In this document: piece by piece, positions 35,458-43,713 of the stretch
Numbering within the stretch: position 1 is the stretch's first letter
Layout: each line of letters starts with the position of its first letter
DNA from: a virus
Length of the DNA: 49,004 nucleotides
IMG/VR virus record: IMGVR_UViG_3300027498_000005
Span: 1 to 49,004 of that record
Reading direction: 5' to 3' (one strand)
The notes under the pieces: generated by a model
The model's database searches: none
Told to the model about the DNA's origin: nothing
Seen by the model: only the letters and a program-made list of their open reading frames with translations
Translations under genes and position numbers: made by a program

Positions 35458-35610
35458 AAAAATAAAGGTGTATATAGTTAGCTACTTAGCTAATACACAC
35501 ACCTTTACCTATTGTATTCTAAAATTAGTGACCTCGACAGGATTATTTTTAAAGAACTAACTGGTTAATAATCAGTATGTATTGTTAAATATTGTGTCAT
35601 ATTTGTGTCA
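35409..35610. other. attP: attP: tRNA-3'-end core flanked by paired arm repeats
   Basis: The core at 35527-35544 reads, on the minus strand, AATCCTGTCGAGGTCACT, which looks like the T-arm and acceptor end of a tRNA gene. TTGTGTCA occurs as two direct repeats on the left (35409, 35421) and two on the right (35592, 35603), the usual arrangement of integrase arm sites. A long imperfect palindrome (35464-35507, arms starting AAAGGTGT / ACACCTTT) lies between. The host tRNA identity was not resolved. Confidence 0.7.
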
Positions 35611-35920
35611 AAACACTCTTTAATTTATTCATGTTTTCCTCTATGTTTTGGATATAAGTAGTTACTTCCTTAGGTATATACGGTGTATTAGGCTCTTGAA
35701 CCAACATTATGTTGTTGTCTTCTCTTTGTTCTGTAAGTAGCCAGTTTAAATCAACATTTGGAAATACTTTTAAAACCTTACTAATAAATTCCATGTTTGG
35801 TTTTCTTCCTGTGAAAAATTTATTTGCATGGGAGTAGTCCATTTCAATTTGTAAAGCGAACTGTTTTTGGGAAAGCCCTTTAATGCTTATAAGTTCCTTC
35901 ATTTTTTCTCCGAATTCCAT
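35597..35920 (-). CDS. XRE-family repressor (CI-like)
   Basis: 107 residues. LSQKQFALQIEMDYSHANKF (about 16-35) then FTGRKPNMEFISKVLKVF is an XRE helix-turn-helix. A short helical C-terminus replaces the S24 protease domain, so induction would not be by RecA-stimulated self-cleavage. Divergent from the Cro-like gene across the paired operator. Its 3' end overlaps the right arm sites of attP. Confidence 0.8.
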   Translation of the reverse strand: MEFGEKMKELISIKGLSQKQFALQIEMDYSHANKFFTGRKPNMEFISKVLKVFPNVDLNWLLTEQREDNNIMLVQEPNTPYIPKEVTTYIQNIEENMNKLKSVLTQI

Positions 35921-35939
35921 ATTTAGAATAATTATAAAT

Positions 35940-35993
35940 TAGACAAAAAAGAATATTTCTTTTGTAAGTAATAGACAAAAAAGAATATATTTG
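35940..35993. promoter_or_regulatory. Lysogeny-switch operators and early promoter
   Basis: TAGACAAAAAAGAATAT occurs exactly twice, at 35940-35956 and 35972-35988, 32 bases apart. TATATTTG at 35986-35993 is a perfect -7 box for the rightward gene, with TTTG at 35961-35964 as -33 box (21-base gap). The second operator overlaps the -7 box, so repressor binding would block the early promoter. Confidence 0.75.
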
Positions 35994-36023
35994 ATGACAA
36001 TTAATGCTTAATAATGCTTATTA

Positions 36024-36293
36024 ATGACGAAGATAATTAAAAAAGAGACAGAAAAGAATATGCATTCGCATAATGAGGTCTTGGATTTTTTGGATAAACA
36101 TTTAGGAAAAGTGTTTTCTAAGGAAGCACAAAAGAGATTAGAAACAAAAGGGGTTAGTATCTCTAGAAGCATGATAAATAATATTAGAAGTGGGCAAACC
36201 ACTAATTGGGCTGTGTTAGAAGTCTTGGCAGAGATGGCACACGAAAATAAAGAATCTAAAGGCAGGGTTGCAGAATTAGTAAATAACAAATAA
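36024..36293 (+). CDS. Cro-like/HTH early regulator
   Basis: 89 residues (a second start at the ATG 36060 is possible). VSISRSMINNIRSGQTTNWA (about 50-69) fits a helix-turn-helix. First rightward gene opposite the repressor, overlapping nothing and followed after 11 bases by the LuxR-type gene through a TAACAAATAACAAATAGAATT leader. Confidence 0.65.
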   Translation: MTKIIKKETEKNMHSHNEVLDFLDKHLGKVFSKEAQKRLETKGVSISRSMINNIRSGQTTNWAVLEVLAEMAHENKESKGRVAELVNNK

Positions 36294-36304
36294 CAAATAG
36301 AATT

Positions 36305-36868
36305 ATGGCAAATCAAAACAGACTTTTACCAGGTATTTTAACTAATGACATTGAGTTTTTTCTTTCCGATAATAATATTAAGGCGCTTACTTCTGGAAAA
36401 ACAATAGATTTTTCTGAAGTTCCATTTAAGTATATCGAAGCGCTTAGAGAGGAGATAGACAAGGATAAAAAATTAAAGCTTCATCTTTTTGATTTGTTTC
36501 CTAATAACGAGTATAAACGTTTAGAACAATTTGTAAAGTGCCGTTTTGGAGGATTGGATTATCAGGCAGATATAACTGCAGATGGCCTTCAAGAAGGGGA
36601 GTGGTGGCCGTGTCCACTACGTGGTAAATGTGCATCAGAAGGGGTTTTGTGTAAATCGGTTGTTGTAAATGATGAAAAACTAGAAGCACAAGATATTACT
36701 CTTATTCAATTACTTACTACCAATGATACCAATGAGACTATAGCCATGGAAATGGGATTAGCACTTGGCTCTTTTCATTTATATAAAAAGAAGTTGTATA
36801 AAAAATTGGGAAACATACAAACAAAACAAGAATTAACAATACTAGCCCAAAGGCTAAACTTTATCTAG
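36305..36868 (+). CDS. LuxR-type HTH regulator with Cys cluster
   Basis: 187 residues. Four Cys (79, 103, 109, 116; WPCPLRGKC...GVLC) may bind a metal or sense redox. Residues ~127-187 (DITLIQLLTTNDTNETIAME, KKKLYKKLGNIQTKQELTIL) form a LuxR-type DNA-binding domain. Second gene of the early unit; a terminator follows. A candidate activator of the TGTTACA late promoters, by elimination only. Confidence 0.7.
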   Translation: MANQNRLLPGILTNDIEFFLSDNNIKALTSGKTIDFSEVPFKYIEALREEIDKDKKLKLHLFDLFPNNEYKRLEQFVKCRFGGLDYQADITADGLQEGEWWPCPLRGKCASEGVLCKSVVVNDEKLEAQDITLIQLLTTNDTNETIAMEMGLALGSFHLYKKKLYKKLGNIQTKQELTILAQRLNFI

Positions 36869-36880
36869 GATAATCCTAGA
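36866..36880. promoter_or_regulatory. 15-bp palindrome after the LuxR-type gene
   Basis: CTAGGATAATCCTAG overlaps the end of the gene. Near-perfect two-fold symmetry suggests a protein-binding site; no second copy was seen. Confidence 0.3.
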
Positions 36881-36916
36881 CAGCTGGAACACACACCTGG
36901 CGCCTATTTTAAATCC

Positions 36917-36942
36917 AAAACCCCGACCGTAATCGGGGTTTT
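36917..36942 (+). terminator. Terminator before primase-helicase
   Basis: Arms AAAACCCCGA / TCGGGGTTTT around CCGTAA. It may attenuate early transcription between the regulator genes and the replication genes. Confidence 0.85.
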
Positions 36943-36963
36943 AAAACCAGTTAATTAAAATTA

Positions 36964-39798
36964 ATGAGCTACGTAAAGATTGAAGATATAATGAACGCCA
37001 CAGAGGGCGGTCTAAATATAATAGCTATTTATTATCCAGATGCACCGCATGCATTGTCTAAAAAGAGTAAAAAATTTAAAGCTCGTAGAGATGAAAAAAC
37101 AGCATCTGCTAGTATTAGACAAAAAGAAAATGGGTGGTATTATGTTACGGATTATGGTGGAGATAGTAAAGAACGTAATGCAGTAGAGCTATGTATGTTT
37201 GAGGAAGGCTTGTCTTTTGGTGAAGCCTGTGCAGAGCTTGGCGCTCGTTTTAGTATTACTGGAGCTAAATCTACTTCCATATTAGCAAAACCTATTATTA
37301 CCAAAAGGGAAAGAACAGAAGAGGAAGTTCCTGGTACTTATGTTTTTGAATTTAAAGATTTCACAGAGAAAGAATTAGCGGTAATAGGTCCTAAAGTAAC
37401 GGATAAACATTGCTTCGATTTTCAATTTAAAAGCTTAAAATCATTCAGTTATATAAAAGAAACGGAAGTCATTACTTCTGAAGCTACAGAAAACTATCCT
37501 ATTTTTTCTTTTCACCACGAAACTTGGCAGAAAATTTACCAACCATTAAATATAGATAAAGGGTTTAGATTTCGCTATGCTGGCCAAAAACCAAAAAAGT
37601 TTATACACGGTTTAGATGCGTTAAGAAAAGAATACAACAGAATAAAAGAAGCGTATGAAGAAGACTACCAAGATAATGGTAAAAAAAGTAAACTTCCTAA
37701 AAAAGTAGATGCTTGTTATTTAGTATCTGGAGGTTCAGACGGATTAAATTTAAAGTCTTTTGGGTATTTCCCATTGTGGTTAAATAGTGAGAGTGAGCAC
37801 TTAGATTGGAAAGAGTTTAAGGATATATCTTCTATGGTTGCAACCATTTATTACATAGCAGATTTAGATGCTACAGGGGTGTCACAAGCTATTCAAGTGG
37901 GACTTAAGTTTTTAGACATACGATTGGTTTGGTTGCCTAAATCGTTATTAAAGTTTAGAGATAAGAGGGGGAATCCTAGAAAGGATTTAAAAGACTTGGT
38001 ACTGGCTTATTATAACGAAAAGTTTCCTGGTTCTTTTAGTAAGCTTCTAAAATCTTTAATAGAAGATGCGGTTCCTATGAAATTCTGGGGAGAAATAACT
38101 ACAGATCAAGGAACTAAGTATGTTTTTAAAAACACTAGAGCATATCATTTCCTGCAGCACCTCGGATTTGGAAGATATGAGAACCAAAACAGTAAAGAAG
38201 GTTATGTGTGGATACGTTCCCACCATGGAATAGTAAAAATTGTTCGTCCTGTAGATGTTAAAGGTTTTGTAACCAATTTTCTTATAGAACGCAGAATGAA
38301 CGAGGATTTAAAAGATGTTATCTACAAAACCTCGCAATTAAGTGAATCTAGCTTATCAAACTTACCTTATGTAGAGTTAGATTTTACAGATGCAGATAAA
38401 GATAGTCAGCATTTATTTTTTCAGAATGAGGTTTGGAAAGTTACGGCTGATGGCATTGAGAAAATAAAGTATGAAAACGTAAAGTGTTTGTCCTGGGAAG
38501 AAAAAGTGGTAGACAAAAAAGTGCGATTAGAAACACCGCATTTTGAAATTAAAAAAGACGCACACGGAGACTGGGATATAGATATACTAGAGAAAGACAA
38601 TCAATTTCTTAATTATCTAATAAATACTAGTAGGGTGCATTGGAAAAAAGATTTAGAAGATGGTTTTGGAAAGCACCAACAGTTAGCTGCAGAAAAATAT
38701 GCACAAGAACACAAATTTAATATTGCGGGCCCTAATCTTTCTCCAGATGAAGTATTAGAACAAAAATTACATCTAATAAATAAAATTTTCACCTTGGGGT
38801 ATATGCTCCATAAATATAAGAATCCGGCTAAACCCTGGGCACCTTATGCAATGGATCATAAGATTGCAGATATATCAGAAAGTCATGGGGGTAGTGGTAA
38901 ATCGGTTTTCTTAAAATCTATTCAATATATATTAAAAGATAACCATTACATAAATGGTAGGGACCGTAAAAAAACGCAAGATGATTTTATTTACCATGGC
39001 GTAACAGAAGATACCGATTATTTGTTGGTAGATGATTGCCATGCGTATATGGATTATGGCTTCTTCTTTAATGCCATTACCGGTGATTTAGATGTGAATA
39101 ATAAAAATGGTTTGCGATATATAATTCCGTTTGCTAAATCTCCTAAAGTTGCATTTGCAAGTAATTTTCCCCCAAATAATTTAGACCCTTCTTTAGAACG
39201 TAGATTGTTGTTTGTCGTATTCTCGGATTATTACCACTACAATAAAGATGGGGAGTATAACCAGACTAGGATTATATCCGATGATTTTGATGGCAAATCG
39301 TTGTTTTTAGATTTTGATGAAAAACAATGGAATAAAGTTTTGAATTTCTTAGCACAATGCCTTCAGTTTTATTTGTCGCAAACAGGAAAAATAGACCCTC
39401 CTATGGAAAACGTAGAGAAGCGAAATCTTTTAAAAGAAATGGGAGATCAATTCCATTCCTGGGCAGATGGTTTTTTTAGTTTAGTAAAAGACAACGGAGA
39501 TAAAAGAAATTTAGATGATGCGGTAAGTAAAGCTTATGCTACTGGGCATTTTGAAAAAAATACCAATATTAAAAAGTGGACTTCTAATAAATTCAAAAAA
39601 GCCTTAAAAGCATATGCAAAGTATAACGGATGGATTTTTAATCCTACAGATGTTGCACCTAATAATAGAATTATAAAAAAGGTAGATGGGGAGTCTGTAG
39701 AGCATTTTTATATCCGAACAAAAAAAGGGGAAGAAAAAACGGAGTTAAAACCAGACAACTGGACAGAAGAGGATACTAACATAGATGATAATTTTTAA
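36964..39798 (+). CDS. Primase-helicase fusion (TOPRIM-like + SF3-type helicase)
   Basis: 944 residues. N-terminus (about 15-95) resembles the DnaG-type fold around the zinc-binding domain (KFKARRDEKTASASIRQ, GWYYVTDYGG) but lacks the zinc cysteines. A TOPRIM-like part follows (YLVSGGSDGLNL near 250, YYIADLDATG near 297), in which the usual catalytic Glu of the first motif is not seen. Walker A GGSGKSVFL near 640 and Walker B DYLLVDDC near 685 define an SF3/DUF5906-like helicase. Central replication protein of the phage. Confidence 0.85.
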   Translation: MSYVKIEDIMNATEGGLNIIAIYYPDAPHALSKKSKKFKARRDEKTASASIRQKENGWYYVTDYGGDSKERNAVELCMFEEGLSFGEACAELGARFSITGAKSTSILAKPIITKRERTEEEVPGTYVFEFKDFTEKELAVIGPKVTDKHCFDFQFKSLKSFSYIKETEVITSEATENYPIFSFHHETWQKIYQPLNIDKGFRFRYAGQKPKKFIHGLDALRKEYNRIKEAYEEDYQDNGKKSKLPKKVDACYLVSGGSDGLNLKSFGYFPLWLNSESEHLDWKEFKDISSMVATIYYIADLDATGVSQAIQVGLKFLDIRLVWLPKSLLKFRDKRGNPRKDLKDLVLAYYNEKFPGSFSKLLKSLIEDAVPMKFWGEITTDQGTKYVFKNTRAYHFLQHLGFGRYENQNSKEGYVWIRSHHGIVKIVRPVDVKGFVTNFLIERRMNEDLKDVIYKTSQLSESSLSNLPYVELDFTDADKDSQHLFFQNEVWKVTADGIEKIKYENVKCLSWEEKVVDKKVRLETPHFEIKKDAHGDWDIDILEKDNQFLNYLINTSRVHWKKDLEDGFGKHQQLAAEKYAQEHKFNIAGPNLSPDEVLEQKLHLINKIFTLGYMLHKYKNPAKPWAPYAMDHKIADISESHGGSGKSVFLKSIQYILKDNHYINGRDRKKTQDDFIYHGVTEDTDYLLVDDCHAYMDYGFFFNAITGDLDVNNKNGLRYIIPFAKSPKVAFASNFPPNNLDPSLERRLLFVVFSDYYHYNKDGEYNQTRIISDDFDGKSLFLDFDEKQWNKVLNFLAQCLQFYLSQTGKIDPPMENVEKRNLLKEMGDQFHSWADGFFSLVKDNGDKRNLDDAVSKAYATGHFEKNTNIKKWTSNKFKKALKAYAKYNGWIFNPTDVAPNNRIIKKVDGESVEHFYIRTKKGEEKTELKPDNWTEEDTNIDDNF

Positions 39799-39801
39799 GA
39801 T

Positions 39802-39969
39802 ATGCTGTATACAAAATTTGAAACAGAGAAAATATTTAAGGGTTGTAAAAATATAGACGAAGTGATGCGTGTAAGTGGTTGTTTTGCTTTTTTAGTAAAA
39901 GAAGGTGTAGAGGTTCCATTATGTGTTCCCACGTTAGCGCATTTAAAAATTAGAGAAATAAGCAGATGA
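39802..39969 (+). CDS. Small hypothetical protein
   Basis: 55 residues, MLYTKFETEKIFKGCKNIDE and onward, with three Cys. It starts 3 bases after the helicase stop and ends in an ATGA overlap with the next gene, so it belongs to the replication operon. Unknown. Confidence 0.6.
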   Translation: MLYTKFETEKIFKGCKNIDEVMRVSGCFAFLVKEGVEVPLCVPTLAHLKIREISR

Positions 39970-40226
39970 AAAGGGAAGAGTATACAATAATGGCTGCCTG
40001 TAATAAAGCTGGTATTAGAATATATCCGGTGCTGCAGTATGGCTATTACTATTTAGAGGTAGAGTTTAATAGAAGTTCCGAGTTTAATAGGTACGAGCGT
40101 ATAGGGAAGCCAAAAAGAGGAGAGATAAAGCATGCTACGGATTCTTTAGGTTGGGTTCAGGCAATGCTGGATAAGTATAAGGAATTGTACGAAGAAAAGG
40201 TAAAGCCAAAGTTAAATGTCGCTTAA
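39966..40226 (+). CDS. Small hypothetical protein
   Basis: 86 residues, aromatic-rich (GIRIYPVLQYGYYYLEVEFN). Coupled to the preceding gene by ATGA. No motif. Confidence 0.65.
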   Translation: MKREEYTIMAACNKAGIRIYPVLQYGYYYLEVEFNRSSEFNRYERIGKPKRGEIKHATDSLGWVQAMLDKYKELYEEKVKPKLNVA

Positions 40227-40280
40227 GAAAGGGAACAAAACGAGGATAGTAAACTGTAACCGAAACAAAAAAAATGTAGA

Positions 40281-40910
40281 ATGAAACGTGGAAAAGGCAA
40301 TAGAGTAATTTTTGATAAAAAAGAAATAAAATTTTTAAAAGATAATTTTTTAAAAATTCCAGTTAAAACATTGGCAGCGTTTTTTAAAGTGTCACAAGGG
40401 GTTATAAGGCGAGTTCTTAAAGAGAATAATTTAATTATCCCTTCAGAGTTAGCAGAGCAAAGAAAAAGAGCAAGCATGTATAAAGTGGGTAGTGTACCAA
40501 TGAATAAAGGAAAAAAGCAAGAAGATTACCTAACAGCAACACAAATTAGAAATATTAAAAAAACACAATTCAAAAAAGGAAATATTCCTCACAATAAAAT
40601 TTATAAAGAGCATCATATATCTATAAGGAAAGATAGTAATGGAACATCTTACAAATGGCTAAAAATATCTGATAAGGAGTGGGTTGCATTGCATGTATAT
40701 AATTATAAAAAAGTACATGGTTCTATTCCTGAAGGAATGATGGTTGTTTTTAAAAATGGAGATACGTTAAACTGCAATATTGAGAATTTAGAATGTATTT
40801 CTAAAAAAGAAAACTTAATAAGGAATAGAAAAAAATACTTTGAGCTGCCTATAGCGCTTAGAGAAACAATGAAAATTATAAAATCTGTAGAAAAAGAAAT
40901 TAGTAAATAA
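40281..40910 (+). CDS. HNH (homing-type) endonuclease
   Basis: 209 residues. Two GN/SxPxNK motifs (about 70-76 and 100-106) of the kind found in homing-nuclease DNA-binding parts, then an HNH core: ALHVYNYKKVHG (136-147), VVFKNGDTLNC (155-165) and NIENL (167-171). An HTH-like N-terminus (about 27-50) precedes. Free-standing, not in an intron; probably a selfish nuclease inserted among early genes. Confidence 0.75.
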   Translation: MKRGKGNRVIFDKKEIKFLKDNFLKIPVKTLAAFFKVSQGVIRRVLKENNLIIPSELAEQRKRASMYKVGSVPMNKGKKQEDYLTATQIRNIKKTQFKKGNIPHNKIYKEHHISIRKDSNGTSYKWLKISDKEWVALHVYNYKKVHGSIPEGMMVVFKNGDTLNCNIENLECISKKENLIRNRKKYFELPIALRETMKIIKSVEKEISK

Positions 40911-40922
40911 CAAATAAATAGT

Positions 40923-41291
40923 ATGGCAAAAACACAGAGTAATGATTTAGTAGAATTAAACACCATCCTTTTTGATACTTTAAGAGGTATTAAAACTGGT
41001 GAAGTAACAACTGAGCAAGCTACCTCGGTAATAGGAGTAAGTAATGCGGTGGTTAATAATGCAAAAGTACAGTTAGCGGCAATGAAAATGTGCGGAAACA
41101 AAGTCCCTGTAAGTTTATTGGGTTTATCCGCAAACAATGGAAATAAAATACCTCCTAAGATAGAAGATAGATACGATGCAGGAATGGCGGTTGCAACTTC
41201 TAATGGCTGCACAAACATTGCGGCTGCTATGGTTAAGTTAGGAAAATCGGAATATAATATGCAAGTAGATGCTTTATTGGGTAAGGAGTAA
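40923..41291 (+). CDS. Hypothetical early phage protein
   Basis: 122 residues, helical first half (TILFDTLRGIKTGEVTTEQA). Preceded by the recurrent AACAAATAAATAGT leader. Its end overlaps the small Cys-rich gene. No function recognised. Confidence 0.65.
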   Translation: MAKTQSNDLVELNTILFDTLRGIKTGEVTTEQATSVIGVSNAVVNNAKVQLAAMKMCGNKVPVSLLGLSANNGNKIPPKIEDRYDAGMAVATSNGCTNIAAAMVKLGKSEYNMQVDALLGKE

Positions 41292-41424
41292 AATTAAAAA
41301 ATTGTTTTGCAAGCATAGCAATTTGTATTACAAAATAGAAAGTGCAGCATGTACTTGCGAACAAGTAGAACTACGTTGCCGTGATTGCGATAAGGTTTTA
41401 GAAAACAAAGGATTGGAGTGTTAA
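41269..41424 (+). CDS. Small zinc-ribbon-like protein
   Basis: 51 residues, MLYWVRSKIKKLFCKHSNLY, then CTCEQVELRCRDC; the CxC...CxxC pattern suggests a metal-binding ribbon. It overlaps the previous gene by 23 bases and precedes the next by 1 base. Confidence 0.6.
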   Translation: MLYWVRSKIKKLFCKHSNLYYKIESAACTCEQVELRCRDCDKVLENKGLEC

Positions 41425-41425
41425 T

Positions 41426-41578
41426 ATGAATGGGACAGAACAAAGAATACAACAAACAGCTACAGAGGTTCATCAAAAATTAAAAAGATACTTTTCTGTT
41501 TGGCAAGATTTAGAAAAAATGGCAAACCAAATAGGAAAAACCATTTGTACCAAAACGGCAGAATTAAAAGATAAATAA
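41426..41578 (+). CDS. Small helical hypothetical protein
   Basis: 50 residues, MNGTEQRIQQTATEVHQKLK..., predicted to be one long helix. Tightly packed between early genes. Confidence 0.55.
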   Translation: MNGTEQRIQQTATEVHQKLKRYFSVWQDLEKMANQIGKTICTKTAELKDK

Positions 41579-41590
41579 CAAATAAAAATT

Positions 41591-42106
41591 ATGACATTAG
41601 GATTTAGTACAAAATGGTCAAAAAAAATGGGAGAATTGGAAGGTAAATTCACCTTTTTTCCAGAACGCATTTGGCTTTCGTTACCGGAAGAAATAAAAGA
41701 AGAACGGATTAATTATGTGAATAAATTAATGGATTCTAAATATCCTTTTTTATCCGTAGCGGCTAAAGAAGATTTACGGCCAAAAAAACATACTATACGT
41801 AAAAACGAAAACAAAAAATGGAAAAGCGGTACCGCAATACATTTTGCTTTATTTAATAGAACCAAATGGCGTGTGCAATTTGCTCCAGTAATTCCTTGTG
41901 TTTCTATCCAAAGTATTAAAATAAAGTATAAAGATTTAGATGGTTTTACCTGGGCTGTTCCTAGAGTATATATAGATGGTGTTTGGTTAACAGACCCAAC
42001 AGAATTGGCCTTAAATGATGGTTTTGCTTCTTTAGAAGATTTTTTTCTTTGGTTTAACCAGGATTATACCGGAGATATTATTCACTGGACCAATTTAAAA
42101 TATTAA
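41591..42106 (+). CDS. ASCH/PUA-like protein
   Basis: 171 residues. KKHTIRKNENKKWKSGTAIH (about 64-83) has the H-T-I-R and W-x-x-G pattern of ASCH domains, a PUA-related RNA-binding or nucleotide-handling fold. The C-terminus is acidic. Preceded by TAACAAATAAAAATT. Early phage gene of unknown precise role. Confidence 0.6.
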   Translation: MTLGFSTKWSKKMGELEGKFTFFPERIWLSLPEEIKEERINYVNKLMDSKYPFLSVAAKEDLRPKKHTIRKNENKKWKSGTAIHFALFNRTKWRVQFAPVIPCVSIQSIKIKYKDLDGFTWAVPRVYIDGVWLTDPTELALNDGFASLEDFFLWFNQDYTGDIIHWTNLKY

Positions 42107-42108
42107 GA

Positions 42109-42270
42109 ATGATACATAGAATATTAGTAGTTCTCCTGGTGTATTTGTTTCAAATGACTGTATGTGCTTTTATACACATACAGTTAGCCAGTAGAATACC
42201 ATACAATTTTTTAGACTTTTTAAAGCTAACCAATGTGGTTTGGGTAGCAATAAACTTTAATAGTGTATAG
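42109..42270 (+). CDS. Small membrane protein
   Basis: 53 residues with an N-terminal membrane helix (RILVVLLVYLFQMTVCAFI). Starts 2 bases after the previous stop and ends directly before the Dam gene. Unknown. Confidence 0.55.
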   Translation: MIHRILVVLLVYLFQMTVCAFIHIQLASRIPYNFLDFLKLTNVVWVAINFNSV

Positions 42271-42852
42271 ATGAAAACAATGAAATCAAAAATGCGTCCT
42301 CCAACAAAATATTACGGAGGAAAAGTAAGGATGATGCCTTATATATTGCCTCTAGTTCCTGAACATAGAATATATATTGAACCTTTTGCTGGAGGTGCCA
42401 CTTTATTTTGGGCTAAAGAACCAAGTAAAATTGAAGTTCTTTCTGATATAAATGAAAATGTGACTAATTTTTATAAGGTAATGAAGCTTGATTTCAATAA
42501 TTTGATTTTACAAATACAAGCTACATTGCACTGTGAAGGTACTTTTAATAAAGCTAAATATATTTACAATAACCCACAGGGCTATACTTCTGTAGAGAGA
42601 GCTTGGGCATATTTTGTTAGTTGTAATATGAGTTACGGAGGAGAAGCTGCCGGAAGTTTTCAGTGGGTTCGTAATAAAACAGATAATTGGCATCCTGCTA
42701 TAAGCATTCATAATAGAAGAAATGAATTTAAACTATATGAAGGTCGTTTGGATAAAGTAAGTATCAGGGACCGTAAGGCTGAAATATTAATTCCAGACAT
42801 GGATTCACGAGATGCTTTTTTTTTATTGCGACCCTCCATATGTTGGAGCTAG
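42271..42852 (+). CDS. dam: Dam-type adenine methylase, N-terminal frame (broken at a T9 run)
   Basis: 193 residues before an early stop. KYYGGKVRMMPYILPLVP and EPFAGGATLF (37-46, motif I) are typical of Dam/D12-class N6-adenine methylases. Within T9 at 42816-42824 the frame changes: with 8 T (or 11) the sequence would run DAFFYCDPPYVGARQG, placing the catalytic DPPY right after the run. As given, this frame ends in an unrelated 9-residue tail and lacks catalysis. Either an assembly error, a phase-variable tract, or slippage during expression. Confidence 0.75.
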   Translation: MKTMKSKMRPPTKYYGGKVRMMPYILPLVPEHRIYIEPFAGGATLFWAKEPSKIEVLSDINENVTNFYKVMKLDFNNLILQIQATLHCEGTFNKAKYIYNNPQGYTSVERAWAYFVSCNMSYGGEAAGSFQWVRNKTDNWHPAISIHNRRNEFKLYEGRLDKVSIRDRKAEILIPDMDSRDAFFLLRPSICWS

Positions 42853-43075
42853 ACAAGGTCATTATGCAGGATATAATCAAGAGGATTTTAGTTTGTTACT
42901 TAAGGTATTGGCTAAACTACAAGGAAAGTTTTTATTGTCTTCTTATAAGAATGAAGAGCTGTTTCAGATGACATCGGATTTAGGTTGGAAAAGTAAAAAA
43001 ATAGAGCAAAGGCTTGGTGTTTCTGGAGGAATAGGACGTAAAGAAGAAATATTAACATGGAATTATAGTGTATAA
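42812..43075 (+). CDS. dam: Dam-type adenine methylase, C-terminal frame with DPPY
   Basis: 87 residues from an ATG at 42812 inside the upstream frame, continuing the methylase in another frame: MLFFYCDPPYVGARQGHY holds catalytic motif IV, and LLSSYKNEELFQMTSD and the end WNYSV complete the family. Together the two frames cover a whole enzyme of about 270 residues. The ATG is probably not used as a start; the pieces are one gene split at the T run. Confidence 0.75.
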   Translation: MLFFYCDPPYVGARQGHYAGYNQEDFSLLLKVLAKLQGKFLLSSYKNEELFQMTSDLGWKSKKIEQRLGVSGGIGRKEEILTWNYSV

Positions 43076-43077
43076 AA

Positions 43078-43422
43078 ATGATAAAAAAATATAAGTACGA
43101 GTACAATTTTGGCGATGCCAGTGCAACATTAGAAATAGATATAAATAAATTAGATAAAGAGGGATGTAATATACTACTCCAGTTTTTTAGTTGGGATTAT
43201 GATGTGGAATTATGTCCATACGATGAGCTCGGCCGTTTGTATTGTTTACAAGCAATGGAATTTGCTACATGTAATAGTCATAATATACATGGTGTTATTA
43301 ATGATTTTAAACAATCTGAAGGATTTTTAGAAGTAAATGGTTCTCATGGTGTTACTCTCGTAGATGTTCAAGGAATTGATTTCACTTATTTAGAAATTGA
43401 TAACATGTTAGTTAAGGATTGA
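43078..43422 (+). CDS. DUF2528-like protein
   Basis: 114 residues. KKYKYEYNFGDASATLEIDI at the start and LEVNGSHGVTLVDVQGIDF near the end resemble DUF2528, a small family in phages and prophages of unknown role. Starts 2 bases after the methylase; last gene of the ordinary early operon before the cassette-like array. Confidence 0.6.
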   Translation: MIKKYKYEYNFGDASATLEIDINKLDKEGCNILLQFFSWDYDVELCPYDELGRLYCLQAMEFATCNSHNIHGVINDFKQSEGFLEVNGSHGVTLVDVQGIDFTYLEIDNMLVKD

Positions 43423-43452
43423 GTATGAATACTATTATAAAATCTGGAAATA

Positions 43453-43581
43453 ATGTATAGAGTAATAAAAATAATAGGGGGTCTTTTTATAATTGTAATT
43501 ACAAGCCCTGCATGGTTGCTTTTAATTTTATACAATTTGATAAGTTATATTAAAAATGAAGCGCGCCAACGCCCCAGTTAA
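43453..43581 (+). CDS. Small single-TM protein
   Basis: 42 residues, MYRVIKIIGGLFIIVITSPA with one membrane helix and a basic end (KNEARQRPS). Its stop lies within GCCAACGCCCC-AGTTAA, the possible left end of the first attC-like site. Unknown. Confidence 0.5.
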   Translation: MYRVIKIIGGLFIIVITSPAWLLLILYNLISYIKNEARQRPS

Positions 43582-43703
43582 TGATTTGGCTATGAATAGG
43601 TGTGATTTCCGTTAGGAAATCCACCGTAACAGACACAACACAAACATTGATAAATTATTAACCTTAAAAAGCCTACCGACACTTATTTATAGGTGTTGTT
43701 AGC
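43564..43703 (+). repeat. Possible first attC-like site
   Basis: GCCAACG at 43565 and TGTTAGC at 43697-43703 would be the outer boxes of a ~140-base site. The inner boxes do not pair convincingly. A separate hairpin (GGTG-GATTTCC / GGAAATC-CACC with one bulged T, loop GTTA) lies at 43599-43625. TGTTAGC is a likely cassette junction because the next cassette begins there. Confidence 0.35.
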
Positions 43704-43713
43704 AAATGGCATT

